A stretch of DNA of 64,000 nucleotides, taken from Euleptes europaea. Its lineage: Eukaryota > Chordata > Lepidosauria > Squamata > Sphaerodactylidae. Under the pieces are notes generated by a model. The model worked only from the letters and a program-made list of their open reading frames with translations. It was not told the DNA's origin and made no database searches. Every line of letters starts with the position of its first letter. Positions within the stretch are counted from its first letter, which is position 1. The stretch is taken from contig NC_079323.1 of the NCBI RefSeq assembly GCF_029931775.1, positions 97,001-161,000 of the forward strand, read 5' to 3'. The translations under genes and the position numbers were made by a program. Below are positions 1 to 10,800 of the stretch, one piece after another.

Positions 1-224
1 GCCTAAAATGAGATTTATAAAACAGTACTCAGAATAGACACAAGCCGTTAACGCAGCTTAAAAAGATTGAATCTTCAGTAAAAGCCTGAATGAAGGTGAA
101 TATTTTGGCTCAGTGCTGAAAGGGCAGGTGAATCTCAAGGCCAGGAGGTGTGCCAAATTCAGGGCTCCTGCGCCGAAAGAGCCCGGTCTCCAGTCACCGG
201 CTGCCTAATCTCTGAAGATAGGGG

Positions 225-590
225 CACGAGAGAGCAAAGCTCCTGAGGAAGATCTCCGCTGGTGGGCTAGAGAGCATGGGAGGAGGCGCAGTTCCTGAGG
301 TGTCCTGGCCCCAAGCCCTTGAAGGTTAGCCACCTGCAGCAGGGTGGGCAGCCGGTGTGCATCTTTCAGCACCAGGATCATCTGGTGCCTGCGTCCAGCC
401 CTTGACAATCGCCTGGCTGCGGCATTTTTGACCAGCTAAAGTTTCCAGACAGTTTTCAAGGCAACCTTGCAGAGAGTGGATTACAGTAATCTAACCTGAA
501 TGTGATCGGAGCATGGATCACCATGGCCAGATCGTGTGGCTATCAATAAGTGCCGTGGCAGGGAACTCTGCAATTAAGAGAGCAGTCCTC
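225..590 (-). repeat. L2-type LINE fragment (RT C-terminal region), antisense to DCHS1
   Basis: Read on the minus strand, the stretch gives weak but ordered L2 reverse-transcriptase similarity, including an ITFRLDYCN-like block that corresponds to the LVTSRLDYCNALY segment of L2 elements. The same block recurs in better form at 17860-18305. The copy is truncated at both ends and interrupted by stops, so it is an old dead fragment. Confidence 0.6.
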
Positions 591-837
591 AGCAGGTTTA
601 CTTGTAAGTCATTCCCATTTTACTCAATGGGGCTTACTCCCAGGGAAGGGTTCTTAGCACAGCAACTTTAATCTCTCATTTTACTAAAGTTTTCCTTTGT
701 CTGTACTGGACCTACCGCCCACTGGTTTCACTGGGTACTCCTGAGTTCTAGTATCGGGTGGGGGGGAGAGAGGGAGACAGCAGTTTTCTCAATCCGCCTT
801 CCTTCCCCCTATGCAGAGCCTCTGTTGGGTGCCCTCT

Positions 838-955
838 TAACTGTATTTTCTCTAAACGAAAAAGCCCCAAACTCTTTAGCTTCTCCTTTTAGGAAAGGGT
901 GCTGCAACCCCTCAGTGATGTTGGCTTCTCTTTTCTGCACCTTTTCCAGCACTAC
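838..955 (-). repeat. Old CR1-like LINE fragment, antisense
   Basis: This stretch shares its pattern with 35280-35430: both contain an AAAAGCCCC block, a CTCTTCAG/CTTTAG block, then a tract on heads of AAGGTGCT. Minus-strand translation of the longer copy resembles the CR1 C-terminal motif RATRMI..LEHLP..ERLK. The match is short and diverged, so the family call is tentative. Confidence 0.45.
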
Positions 956-1554
956 ATGCCACCATCCCATAGATTTATCTATTTATAGTCCATCTTTCTC
1001 GCTAAGACTCAAGGCCGATTACAGAATTTAAACCAGTGCCACAGGAACAGTGTAAGATGTTCCACACACCGTGTAATAAAATGGATTGCAAAGTTAGAAA
1101 ACAATGCAAAAAACGGGAGCGCATGAATGAGAAGAGAATGCAACAATACATCACCATCAGCACTGTCATAAGCTACAGCCTTTGTCCCTTTGCAAAAGCG
1201 CCCTGCTAAATAATTTCATAATTTAGGACAGCCCTGTGCCCTTCTGGACATTTCTGCTCTGTGCTTCCTGTGGAATGACGGAAGTGTGGAAGCCGTCCTG
1301 AGCTCCTCAGGTGGGCCGATCCACAAGGTGGGAGCCTCTGCTGGGACTGCATGTGGACAGGAAGCTGCCGATCGTAACCATTTGCAGGGTGGCTCCTTCA
1401 GAAGACTTTGCCTGGATGAGCGTGGCTGCCTTAGTAGAGCATATTGGGAGAAGGGGTCAGTTGGACGTGTGGCTCCGAGGCCACGCGGGGCTTGGTAGGG
1501 GCTACGCAAAGGCACGACTCTGCGAGCCAGTTGGGTTTCACTGTGATTTGCCTT

Positions 1555-1790
1555 TTCCAGCACTGCCACGCGCTGAGCTGTCCACCTCAACCCCAAGATT
1601 GTTGCCTGCTCAGTCAACACCGATTTGGTCATTATCAGTGAATATTTAAAGTGAGGGTATTTCACTCCGTTGTGCATCGGTTCACACTTCTGGTGAACTT
1701 CATTTGTCCTGCTGTTGCCCCTTGCCCAGTTTGGAGAAATACTTTTGGAGATCTCCAGTGTCTTTGTTGGTTCTCTCATCATTATGAACA
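1555..1790 (-). repeat. CR1 LINE fragment (RT C-terminal region), antisense
   Basis: The minus-strand frame reads NEVHQKCEPMHNG followed by YPHFKYSL, matching the CR1 reverse-transcriptase segment normally written NVEKCKVMHIG..NPNFKYTL. Further along the same element, 2925-3125 carries the more N-terminal CR1 block. The two pieces are in the right order on the minus strand but lie too far apart, and the gap holds younger SINE-type insertions. A single CR1 split by nested insertions is the simplest reading. Confidence 0.65.
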
Positions 1791-2294
1791 AAAACAAATG
1801 TCCAGGCTTGCATCGAACTGTAGCTGTGGCTGGATGGCCAAGAATACCTTTTGAGTCAGATTTCCTGGAAGCCGTTTCCATCTTGCAGGAGGTTCTAGGC
1901 ACAGCACAGCAAGCCCCGGGCAACCCTGTTCTGGCTCCGTGCTGAGCACCATGGGTTTGGCTTCCTGCGCAGCCCAGGCCAGGAGAAGTGGTCCTTACGG
2001 GTATGGCTCTCTCTCCCTCTGCCCTCCACTCTTTAACATCCCTCACATCTTCTTGTGCTCTCCCATTCCTCTGTTGCCAGTTTTACTGTTCTCCTCCTCC
2101 ACATTTTCTGTTTTGCGGCTTCGTTTTTCTGGACGAGCCTCCTCCTCTCCGTCTACATATCTTGTCCCCCTTCCTACCTTCCTTCTTGTGTCACCCCCCC
2201 CCCTCCCAAACACCATGGTCATCCCGCAAGCCAGGCCCAGTCTCCCCTTGGGCTCTTTCCACTCCCATTTTATCCATCTTACCCGGAGTACTAG

Positions 2295-2435
2295 CAGGGA
2301 GAGCTGGTGCAGCGTAGTAGTTAAAATGGTTGGACTCTGATTCAACTCTGATCTCGCTTCAAATCTCCTCTCAGCTGTGAATCTCACTGGGAGAATGGGG
2401 GGTCAGTCACTGCCCACCTACCTCATGACAGCAGA
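2295..2435 (+). repeat. tRNA-derived SINE, + strand
   Basis: A tRNA-like head with an A-box-like GCGTAGTAGTTAAAA and a B-box-like CTTCAAATCTCC is followed by a body reading CAGTCACTGCCCACCTACCT. That body is shared with the minus-strand SINEs at 19625, 20010 and 51232. The promoter boxes are degenerate, so this is an inactive copy. Confidence 0.65.
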
Positions 2436-2439
2436 GAAG

Positions 2440-2610
2440 GACCTCAGAAGAGCCCCGTTGGATCGGACCAGTGAGGGTCCTTCTTGTCCAGCGTTCTGTT
2501 TCACACAGTGGCCAACCAGGTAACTAGAGAGGGCCAAGAAATGAGGGCACAGAAACCAAGATCTTCCCTTGCTGTTCCCTCCTTGGTAGAGGTGTAACAT
2601 TTCCAGAAAT
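2440..2610 (+). repeat. Dispersed repeat family with GGATCAGACC core
   Basis: It begins AAGAGCCCCGTTGGATCGG and continues through the CACACAGTGGCCAACCAG block. Other copies of the family lie at 6020-6250, 9373-9640, 12355-12475, 23665-23880 and 53660-53960. The class is uncertain; no coding capacity is visible. It resembles a family common in squamate genomes, probably non-LTR in origin. Confidence 0.6.
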
Positions 2611-2724
2611 TTTCAAGCCATGAGGGGGGCATTTTCCTGGGTTTTTTTCTTCTTCAGAAAACTGAAAATTAGGGGAAATTGAAATATATGCAATATATTT
2701 TCTATAAGTAAATTTGCAAGTGTA

Positions 2725-2912
2725 TCCAATTTATTTTATTTATTTAATCCATTTGTACCCCGCTGTTCTTCCAAATGGGGACCCAAAGTGCCCATTTTAT
2801 CCTCACAATGACCCTGTGAGGTAGGCTGGGCTAAGGGAGTATGACTGGCCCAAGGTCACTCAGCAAGCTTCCATGGCACGAGGGGGGATTCGAACCCAGG
2901 TCCCTCCATAAA
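2725..2912 (-). repeat. tRNA-derived SINE with L2-like tail, antisense
   Basis: On the minus strand a B-box-like GGGTTCGAATCCC leads into a body with CCTCACAGGGTCATTGTGAGGATAAAATGGG-type sequence (two short blocks) and a TATTTAT-rich end. This is the common plan of a tRNA head joined to an L2-like 3' tail, which lets the LINE machinery mobilise the SINE. Confidence 0.65.
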
Positions 2913-2924
2913 GAGAATTATCAA

Positions 2925-3125
2925 TTTATTCCTACTCTCTTGTTCCTGCCATTTAACCAATTTTTCATCCATCAGAGGACCCTTCCTCTTATTCCATGAC
3001 TGGTTAGCTTACCCAGGAGTCTTTGGTGTGGTACCTTGTCAAAAGTCTTTTGGAAGTCCAAGTATGTGGACACGTACCTGATCACTCTGATCCACCTGCT
3101 TGCTAACCTGCTGAAAGAATCCCCA
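2925..3125 (-). repeat. CR1 LINE fragment (RT finger/palm region), antisense
   Basis: Minus-strand translation gives TYLDFQKTFDKVPHQRL, then LGKL and HGIRGRVL, the canonical CR1 motif around LDFQKAFDKVPH. It is probably part of the same original copy as 1555-1790. Stops and truncation make it inactive. Confidence 0.75.
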
Positions 3126-4139
3126 GAGGCTGGTGAGGTAGAAATAGATGGGGGCAGAAATGAGAGGGGTCCCAGCAGACCTGCCGTGATCTGTAATTAT
3201 AACAGAGCCGTAAGGGAATATGTGGGGCAGAAGCCTATCTCTTGTCTCCCTATTGCCAGAGAGAGAGACAGACAGACAGAGATTCCCCTGGGCGTGCAGC
3301 CCCCCCGCCCAGATTCCAGCCCTGGCCCCTCCAGTCCAAGCAGTGGTTTTGGTAGCAGGAACTGGGCAAGATCCTTCTCCGCCTGAGCCCGTCTGCCTGC
3401 GTCACCAGTGTTGGGGAGGGAGAGACCCCCGGTCTGACTTGGTAGCAGGCAGCCTGGGGTATTCAGGTCCTCCTCCGGGGTGGGGTGGGGTCTGCTTTCC
3501 TTTCCCACGGAAGGATCTGTAGGGTGTCCTGGGCCACCCCTGCCCCGTCTGTAGAAAAGCAGGCTCTTCAGCAGCCCCCTTGTGTGGACATTCCTGGCAT
3601 ACCGTGCAAGGCCCCTCCCCCCTTGCCCTCTGGATTCCCCCCCTTTCTGGTCCTTCAGTCCCCAGATACATTCCCCACCCCAGCATCTGTGGGGTGCCGC
3701 CCAGCCTGCTGAGGGCCTCTTCCGACAGAGCGCCGTGCTCACCACTTGGCGGTTGGAAAGGATCCCAGCAACACGGGGGGGGGGGGAGATACCCACCCAG
3801 TCCCTCCATTTCAATTCACATGCCCATGCCCATGCCCAAGTTCTTCCTCTGGTCTCCTCTTGAAATACAGGAAGAAAAAATAGACCTGTGAAGATGTTGC
3901 TCTAAGCAGGCAGGGCAAATCTGAGCTTCTCCAAGCAAACCTTTGCCATTCTCTCCTGGGTAGCAAATGGGGCTGTCCGGGTCGTCTGGGGTGGGAGTGG
4001 GGGGCAGGAAGGGGGAAATGTTGGCAGAAGCGGCCCTTGGAGCCTCTCTGGGCTGAGTTATGCCTCTGGCTTTTTGTGTGAGTGTGTGTTCACACTCCCC
4101 CCGCCCCACCCCACCAACCCGGCACTGCCTTTTGGGCCT

Positions 4140-4770
4140 GCTGCTTCGTAGCTGCCCAGTGTGAATGACTGGGGCTGCCATAGCACAGCTGGGCTTTGTG
4201 TGTGCAACGCAGCGGCGGTCCTGTCTCACAGACTTTTCACAGTGGAGGGACGGGGTTTGTGTCCCCAGGGAGCAAAGTGAGCAGCCCCCCCTCCCCCCGG
4301 CACGGACTTGCCCTGCCTCTGCAGCAGAACCCGTTGCCTGCTTCTGCAGCCCGGTGCCTGGCGGGGCTGCCTGGAGCACGGCCGGCCGCCTGCTCCCCGA
4401 GGGGCCTGGCTCTCCTGGCCCGGCCCGTGCCGGCCCCCGCGCCCAGCTGCCCCGGGAGCCCAGGGCTGGCCGGGGAGCTGGAAACAATCATTTCCTGAAA
4501 TAGCTGGGCTGTCGGCTGAGTTCAGCCTGCTCATCAGCTGTGCCAGGCTGCGCAACACGCCTGGCAGGGAGCGTGCGTGGGACCGCTGACCACACTGGCG
4601 CCAGCGCTCCGCTCCTTCCCGGGCCTGAACCAAAGCCAGATGTTGGGCTCGGCACACATCTGCAGCGCAGGGCCTGCTGGGCATTCTGCCATATGGGGCC
4701 TGGGAGCTGGGCTGGGCAGGCAGGCAGTGGGGGGAAGAATACGGCCCCGCAGCGGAAAGCTCTCCGTCAG
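4140..4770. promoter_or_regulatory. GC-rich non-repetitive intronic block, candidate enhancer
   Basis: This part of the DCHS1 intron is markedly GC-rich with many CpGs (around 4365-4450) and then passes into a balanced stretch with no repeat similarity (4480-4560, GGAAACAATCATTTCCTGAAAT and a CATCAGCTGTG E-box). It lacks a credible exon: all frames are low-complexity Pro/Ala/Gly. A conserved enhancer or an alternative promoter is possible, but base composition alone supports it. Confidence 0.25.
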
Positions 4771-5004
4771 TGCAGTGACGGAGGGGCTGCAGTTGGGGGT
4801 GGGTGGGCCAAATCCCTTTTCAGCCAGGCTGCTCTCTGCCCCATCTTGGGAGGATCAGAGGAGTCCGGCCTGCCTGGACTGAGGCAGCAGCCACGAGGGG
4901 CCCTTCCCTGGTGGACTGTGGCCCCGCGAGCCACACTGCGTGGGAGCCCCGCGCATCGTGGCAGGAAGCGTGGGGATAGGGACCAGGCAGGAGGTGACGG
5001 GAAA

Positions 5005-5062
5005 GACCCTGCAGAGCCGCTGCCAGCCTGAGGAGACGATTCCGTATCAGGCAGCTTTGTGT
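5005..5062 (+). repeat. Truncated SINE tail (family of 10108)
   Basis: The GACCCTGCAGAGCCGCTGCC block and the following GGCAGCTTTGTGTG match the 3' half of the SINE at 10108-10325, with an internal segment missing. It is a short fossil fragment. Confidence 0.55.
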
Positions 5063-6019
5063 GCGTTCAGGGTTCTGGGCCTCATAGTTTGGAAGTGGGT
5101 GTTCGTGTGTGCGGGGGCATGCATGCGCGCTCATCCTTGGAGAGAGCTCTCAGCAGTCTGAAAGTGGTGTTTTCAGGGTCTCTCCTTACCCCCCCCTTTG
5201 AGTCTGGCTTCTGTGGTTGCGTTTGTATCTGCTGCAGCCTCGTTGCTCAAGCCCAGAAATGGGAGCTGGGTGCAAAATCCCCCCCTTCCAAGCTTCCCGA
5301 ATGAAACGCAGCTGCCTCTCTGATTGGAGGAGCAGCTCTGGGGGAAAGGAGCTGTTTCACCCCCCCCCCACACACACACATGCATTTTCCCAGTCAGTGC
5401 TGCCCTCAGACACTCTTTGCTCCTCCAACTTGATTACAAAAGGCAAATAACTTACGTGCATAATAGGACTCAGCCAGGGGACTCAGAACAGCGTGGGGTA
5501 GAATTTGCAACTTTCCCAAAAAATCACTTCCACACAGGTTGTTTGCCCCAGCTTGGATATTGGGAAGTGGGTTCCCCCACCCACCCCCCAAAAAATCATC
5601 CTGGTACGCTGCACACCTCCCAAGTTTCTTCCACATTTCCCGGGAACCTGTTTTGGGGAACAATCACAGCAAAGCCGGATGGCCCCCATGTGGAGGAGGG
5701 GGACGTCTGGGTGTTCCTCGCTCCAGGCAGGTTGGCACCATCTGCCCTGCCCCAGTCCCGGTGGCACCCGTTTCCCACCCCTGCCACTTGACGGCTTTTC
5801 AGAGGTTTTTTTTTTTTTAATTGGCAATTGACATATCACTATCATGTTATAACCTTAAAACCACCTGTCTGTCAGGTTCTTTGAATACCCACTTTCTTCT
5901 CTTCAGTGAAATTCTCTAGCTTCTTCTGGCACTGTGGAGAGAAGCCTTTCTACTCACATCGCCTCATATTTTGACCTGTATCTCTCTATAAATGGCTGTG
6001 AAAGTTGATTTGACAGATT

Positions 6020-6250
6020 CATGGTAAAGACATGAAACACTACGAGCCATTTTGAGTAAAGTGAACCTCCATGTTCAGAGGAAGTCACCCTGTGAATACC
6101 AGTGCCAGGAGGCGGCAGCAGGGGAAGGCCTTGGCCTCTGGGATCTGCTGCTGAGCGTCCAGAGGAACTGTTTGGCCCCCGTGTGGGGCCAGGCGCTGGA
6201 CTAGGCGGTCCCTCACTGGTCTGATCCAGCAGGGCCCTTCTGAGGTTCTT
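6020..6250 (-). repeat. GGATCAGACC-core dispersed repeat, minus orientation
   Basis: The reverse complement begins AGAAGGGCCCTGCTGGATC and proceeds in the same order as the + copies at 2440 and 23665: AGTCCAGC, then CAGTTCCTCTGGA, then AGAGGCCAAGGCCTTCCCCT. It extends farther than most copies, into the GGAGGTTC block. Confidence 0.6.
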
Positions 6251-7836
6251 CTTATGCTCCCCACAAAGAAAGGGACTAGAGACTTACTTGAAAAACCTGG
6301 GAATTCAGAGAACCTGATTAAAATATTATTAAAACACTGCAATGCTTTAAAGATTCAACAATTGATGATTTGGAGAAAAAGCTTCCTGCTGGTGTGGGGT
6401 GGGGGCAGAAGGTGGCTGCTGCCCGAGAGGTGGGCAGGGAAAATGCATTGAAAGCTGCCATGTGGAAGCCCCCACCCACCATTGCCGCTGTGCTGTGTTG
6501 GCACCTCGGGGTGGGTGGGGAGGACCCACCCAAACCTGTCCCCATGTGGGAAATGCCAGAGTATCTATACAGCCCTCCAGGTCACTCTGCCCGGCTTAAT
6601 TATTCCAGGTTGGCAGAGATTTCTGTTATTTCTTTTTACAGTTCTCTCCCCAGGGCGTTTCTGCAGCTCCCCTTCCCACTGATGCCTGTGTGGAGCCCGT
6701 CCTTCCCGTCTCCCTGGGCCAGGCTACAAGCAGCAGCAGCCGCCAAGGGTCCGTCTCGTGGCCACCAGCACCCTTTTAGAAGCATTTATAGTTCTCAAAA
6801 AATTTCTGTGTGGCCCCAATCTGGGTCAGGCATGCAGCCCAGCATCTCTTTCTGCCCCCGTGCCTTTCTACATGGCACCGGGGGGGGGGGGGGCGGGACA
6901 CAGGAGCTCTTGGGGCTGGCTGCGCCACACGCCTGATCTGTACTGGAGCCTCGCAGCAATTTTGAAGAAGTACAAACGGTGCCCGCGGCCACAGGACGGA
7001 CTGACAGCGGCTGCTGCCTGTCGCTTTGCCCCCTCCCCCCCCTTGCACGCTTGCCAGCGAACAGAGGTGGCACAGGCCTGGCTAGGGAAAGCCAAACCCA
7101 CCCGTGGCAGCCTGCGGCTCACCTGGCCGGGCACTTGTCCTGGGGGGCTCAGTGAAAACGCTGCTCTCCGTAGTGGTGGCGGTGGCAGGATTGTTGTGGG
7201 GTGGTGGCACTTGCTCACGTGGGGTCAGTGCTGGCCCTCTGGGGCTTGTGCCTCCACTGCTCTGCATCTCTGCATGGATGCGTGGCAGGGGGACAGCGAG
7301 TCTGGGGTGAGTGCGGGGGGAGCGTTTGTGCATGTGTGCGTGAAGGATCTCTGGCAAGAGATCTCCAGTAAACCCCAGCCTGTCATTTATGGACCATCCC
7401 TCCCCACTGAGCTGTCTGTCATTTGCAGCTCCACCCATCTCCTGGCTCCCAGGCTGGGGCTGGCCAGGTCTCCCTGAAGGGGAGCCTGCCCTCCACCCAA
7501 GCCCCCTCCCCAGTCTTGCACCGTTCACCAGGCACAGTTTCCAACTAGCCTTGCCGTGGGGCAGCATGCCAGAGGGCACCCTCTCTCCGTCCCTCCCAGG
7601 CAGGAGGCAGCCCAGGTGTGGGTTGAAGCCCGGCAGGAGAAAGGGATTGACCAGGAGGGGCTCATTTGGCTGGGGGCTGGTAGGAAGAGTGCGTGTGTGT
7701 GCGTGTGTGTGTGGGGGAGCAGAGTGTGACCGGAGGGGGGTCTGAAGGGGAGAAAAGGGTGACTGCAGGGAGCCCCGAGCCCCCCGGTGTGCTGGTGGGT
7801 CTCAGTGGAGTGCTCGTGCCTTCTCCTTCCCTACAG

Positions 7837-10800
7837 GTGAGGGCGACGGACGCTGACAGCGGCTCCCGGGGCTCCGTCTCCTACTCGCTGGGCAGCGGCA
7901 TCAGCAGCTTTGCCCCCTCCGCATTCAGGCTGGGGGAGGAGACGGGCCAACTGTGCACCGCGGGAGAGCTGGACCGGGACGAGGGCGTGGCCGCCTACGA
8001 CTTCACAGTCACCGCAGTGGACGGGGTGAGCAGACCCAGCCGGCAGGTGGAGCTCCTGGGGGGTGGCCCTTGCTGGGGGTGAGAACCTGTATGGGGGGTG
8101 CCTTTGCTGGCAGTCAAGGAGACCCCGGGGCTTCTGGGTCTCCACAAGGGGCCCTTTCAGCTCTCGGGCAACGGCCGTGACTGCGGGGTGAGACCTTGGT
8201 CTTTGGACACTGGCCAGAGTGGGGCAGAGGCCTGCCTGCTGGAAGGGAAGGGGCTTGCTCGGCTTGCTTTTTTGATGACCGCTAACGTGGTGCTGCCACA
8301 AAGCGCGGAGTCGAGGGCCTCTTCTCTCCCTCTGCAGGGCGGGCTGAGCTCCATGGCGTATGTCAAGATCTTCCTGGAAGACATCAATGACAATGCGCCC
8401 GCTTTCTACCCGCTGGAGTATGCCACCAGCATCAGCACCCAGAGTCAGCCAGGCTCCGCTGTGCTGCGGGTCAGTGCCCACGACAAAGACGAAGGGCTGT
8501 ATGGGCACGTGACGTACCAGATCGCCAGTGGCAACACCCCGTCACTCTTTGCCGTAAATCCGGACACTGGTAAGAGAGTTGGGGGTGGCCTGGGCAGAAA
8601 GGGGTGTGCCGGGAGTGGGACAGACTATCTGCTGGTCACTGTTGGCATGGACATGAACCACCCTCCCTCCTTTGTGTGCCAGCCTCAGTGGGCAGAGGAT
8701 TCTTTGCCCAGCTCCCCCTCCCTGCTAGAAGTGGGATCGGGCTCTGGCCGCCACACCTACCTGCGACCCTGGCCTGCCCGCCTTCCTCTGCCACTGCAGG
8801 TGCCGTCTCTTTGCTGCGGAGCCTGGCAGGCAAAGCCAACACCTTGGAGCACCTGGAGATTGCAGCCCGGGACGGAGGGGGGCTGAGCGCCCAGCCCAAT
8901 GCCCGGATCAACATCAGTGTTGTTGCTGGCACCATCTCCCCCCCGAGCTTTGAGCAGGCTCAGTACTACTTCACAGTCCCTGAAGACACCCGGCCGGGCA
9001 GCAGCGTGGGTGCCGTCTATGCCCACAATCCCCCAGGTATAATGTCAAAGGCATGCCTTGAGCCCAGAGTGCTTCTTCCTGCTCCATCTGAAAGCTAGAG
9101 CATTGGTTGGGCAAAGAGCCAGAGTCCCCGGGAGCTGGGTTTGGCACCACCATTGGGTCAAGGAGATCGTTCAGCTGAGGGGGAAGCCTTATGGGGCTGG
9201 GGAGTAGCGGGGCTCTTGATGAACTCCACAAGGCCTACCTGGACTCCCCTCACTTTCAAACCCCATAAGTTCTCACCCCCAGCTATGTTCTTCTGTGCTC
9301 GTTATTCCTTCAGCCTGTGCTGGAGCAACAGAAGGACATGGGGCAGAGGTCCAAATGGGTCTGGGGGCCCTTAGAACATAAGCAGACCCCACTGGATCAG
9401 ACCAGTGAGGGTCCCTTGAGTCCAGCATCCTGCCTCACACAGCGGCCAGCCAGTTGCCCTGGAGGGCCAAATAATTAGGTCACGGAGGATGCTGCTGTTC
9501 TTCTGAAGGCCTTGGCCTCTGAGCCCTGTGGTAGGGTGTCCAGAGGAACGGGCTGGCTGCTGTTTGAGACAGGAGGCTTGACTAGATGGACCCTCCCTGG
9601 CCTGACCCAGCGGGGCTCTTCTGAGGCTGTGGTGAATTCATCCTTTTGGACTTGGTGGTACTGTTCCTGACCTGAAGGAGGCATTCTGTCGGGGCTGCAG
9701 TTAGTTTAGTGTCGTTAGTCGGAGGTCAGGGACTGCCAGCCGTGCTCACCCACAGGCCCTTCTTAAAATATTGCTAATGGGGCTCATCGTAAGAGGCAGC
9801 GGAGCACAGGGAGGCTGAACCCCCCTCTCAGTCAAGCACAGGTTGTGGAATCTCCTCCATGGGAGGTTTGCACGAAAGAAGACTGGGCCGGCCGCTGCCG
9901 TTATGCTTGTGGTTTAATTTAATTCATACAATTCCAAGGTCTTGCAAGAGCACTCCCCTCTTTAAAATAGCCCTTACCGGCTCAAAAACTAAAACCATCA
10001 AAAGAAAACCAGTATACCCCAGGGGTGCATCTCTGTGCTCTGGCTGAGAATACCTCCCCTCCTGCCTAGGTTGGCTCTAGGGTCACCCTCAGCAGTCTCA
10101 GGAGCCCTTTCTAGGAGGGGGCATGGCTCAGTGGTAGAGCTTCTGCTTGGCATGCAAAAGGTCCCACATTCAATCTCCAGTTTAAAGGGACTAGGCAGGT
10201 AGGTGATGTGAAAGACCTTTGCCTGAGACCCTGTAGAGCCGCTGCCGGTCTGAGTAGACAATGCTGACTGTGATGGACCGAGGGGGGTCTGATTCAGTAT
10301 AAGGCAGCTTCACGTGTTTGTGTGTTCAACTCATGCCGGCTGGGCTTGTCTTTGGTTCCAGGACACTTTGACGGTGTGTTTTACTCCATCTCCTCGGGAG
10401 ACCCGCATGGCTCCTTCTCCATCAACCCGGCCTCGGGAGAGCTGCACACCAGCCTGGCCCTGGATCATGAGGCGCAGGTGGCCCTGGTCCTGGAGGTGCA
10501 AGCCCGGAGCGGCTCCCCACCTGCGTACAGCAGCGCCCGGGTGCAGATTAGCGTGGCGGACGTGAACGACAACGCCCCTTCCTTCCCGGTCCCCTTTGAG
10601 TCAGTGCTGTTGCCAGAGGGGGCAGCATTGGGCACTGTCGTGTACACAGTGCACGCAGAGGACCGGGACAGCGGTGCCAACGGGCAAGTGCACTTTGAGC
10701 TGGTGCCCGGTGGGCCCAGCGCCTTCACCATTGAGCACTTCTCAGGTAAGGTGCGGCTGGTGGGGGCCTTGCAACGAGAGGTGAGTGCTCCCTACCAGCT

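Larger units (their letters stand above)
1..7836 (+). other. DCHS1: DCHS1 intron, 3' part, no host exon seen
   Basis: No open frame here has cadherin or other recognisable host homology. The first cadherin exon, at 7837, opens in the middle of a cadherin repeat after an AG acceptor, so its upstream exon lies outside the window. In human DCHS1 a single large exon 2 encodes the signal peptide and the first repeats, which fits 19 exons seen here out of about 21. The stretch holds LINE and SINE fragments (listed separately), a GC-rich non-repetitive block near 4140-4770, and otherwise unremarkable sequence (3130-4140, 5070-6010, 6260-7836). Confidence 0.75.

Noticed and set aside
1216-2046. 276-codon minus-strand frame as a possible host gene
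   Set aside because: The only recognisable part is a CR1 reverse-transcriptase fragment (1555-1790); the rest has no similarity I can name.
10108-10200. tRNA gene
   Set aside because: The A box is good, but no acceptor stem, anticodon arm or T-arm pairing fits, and the sequence continues into a SINE body.
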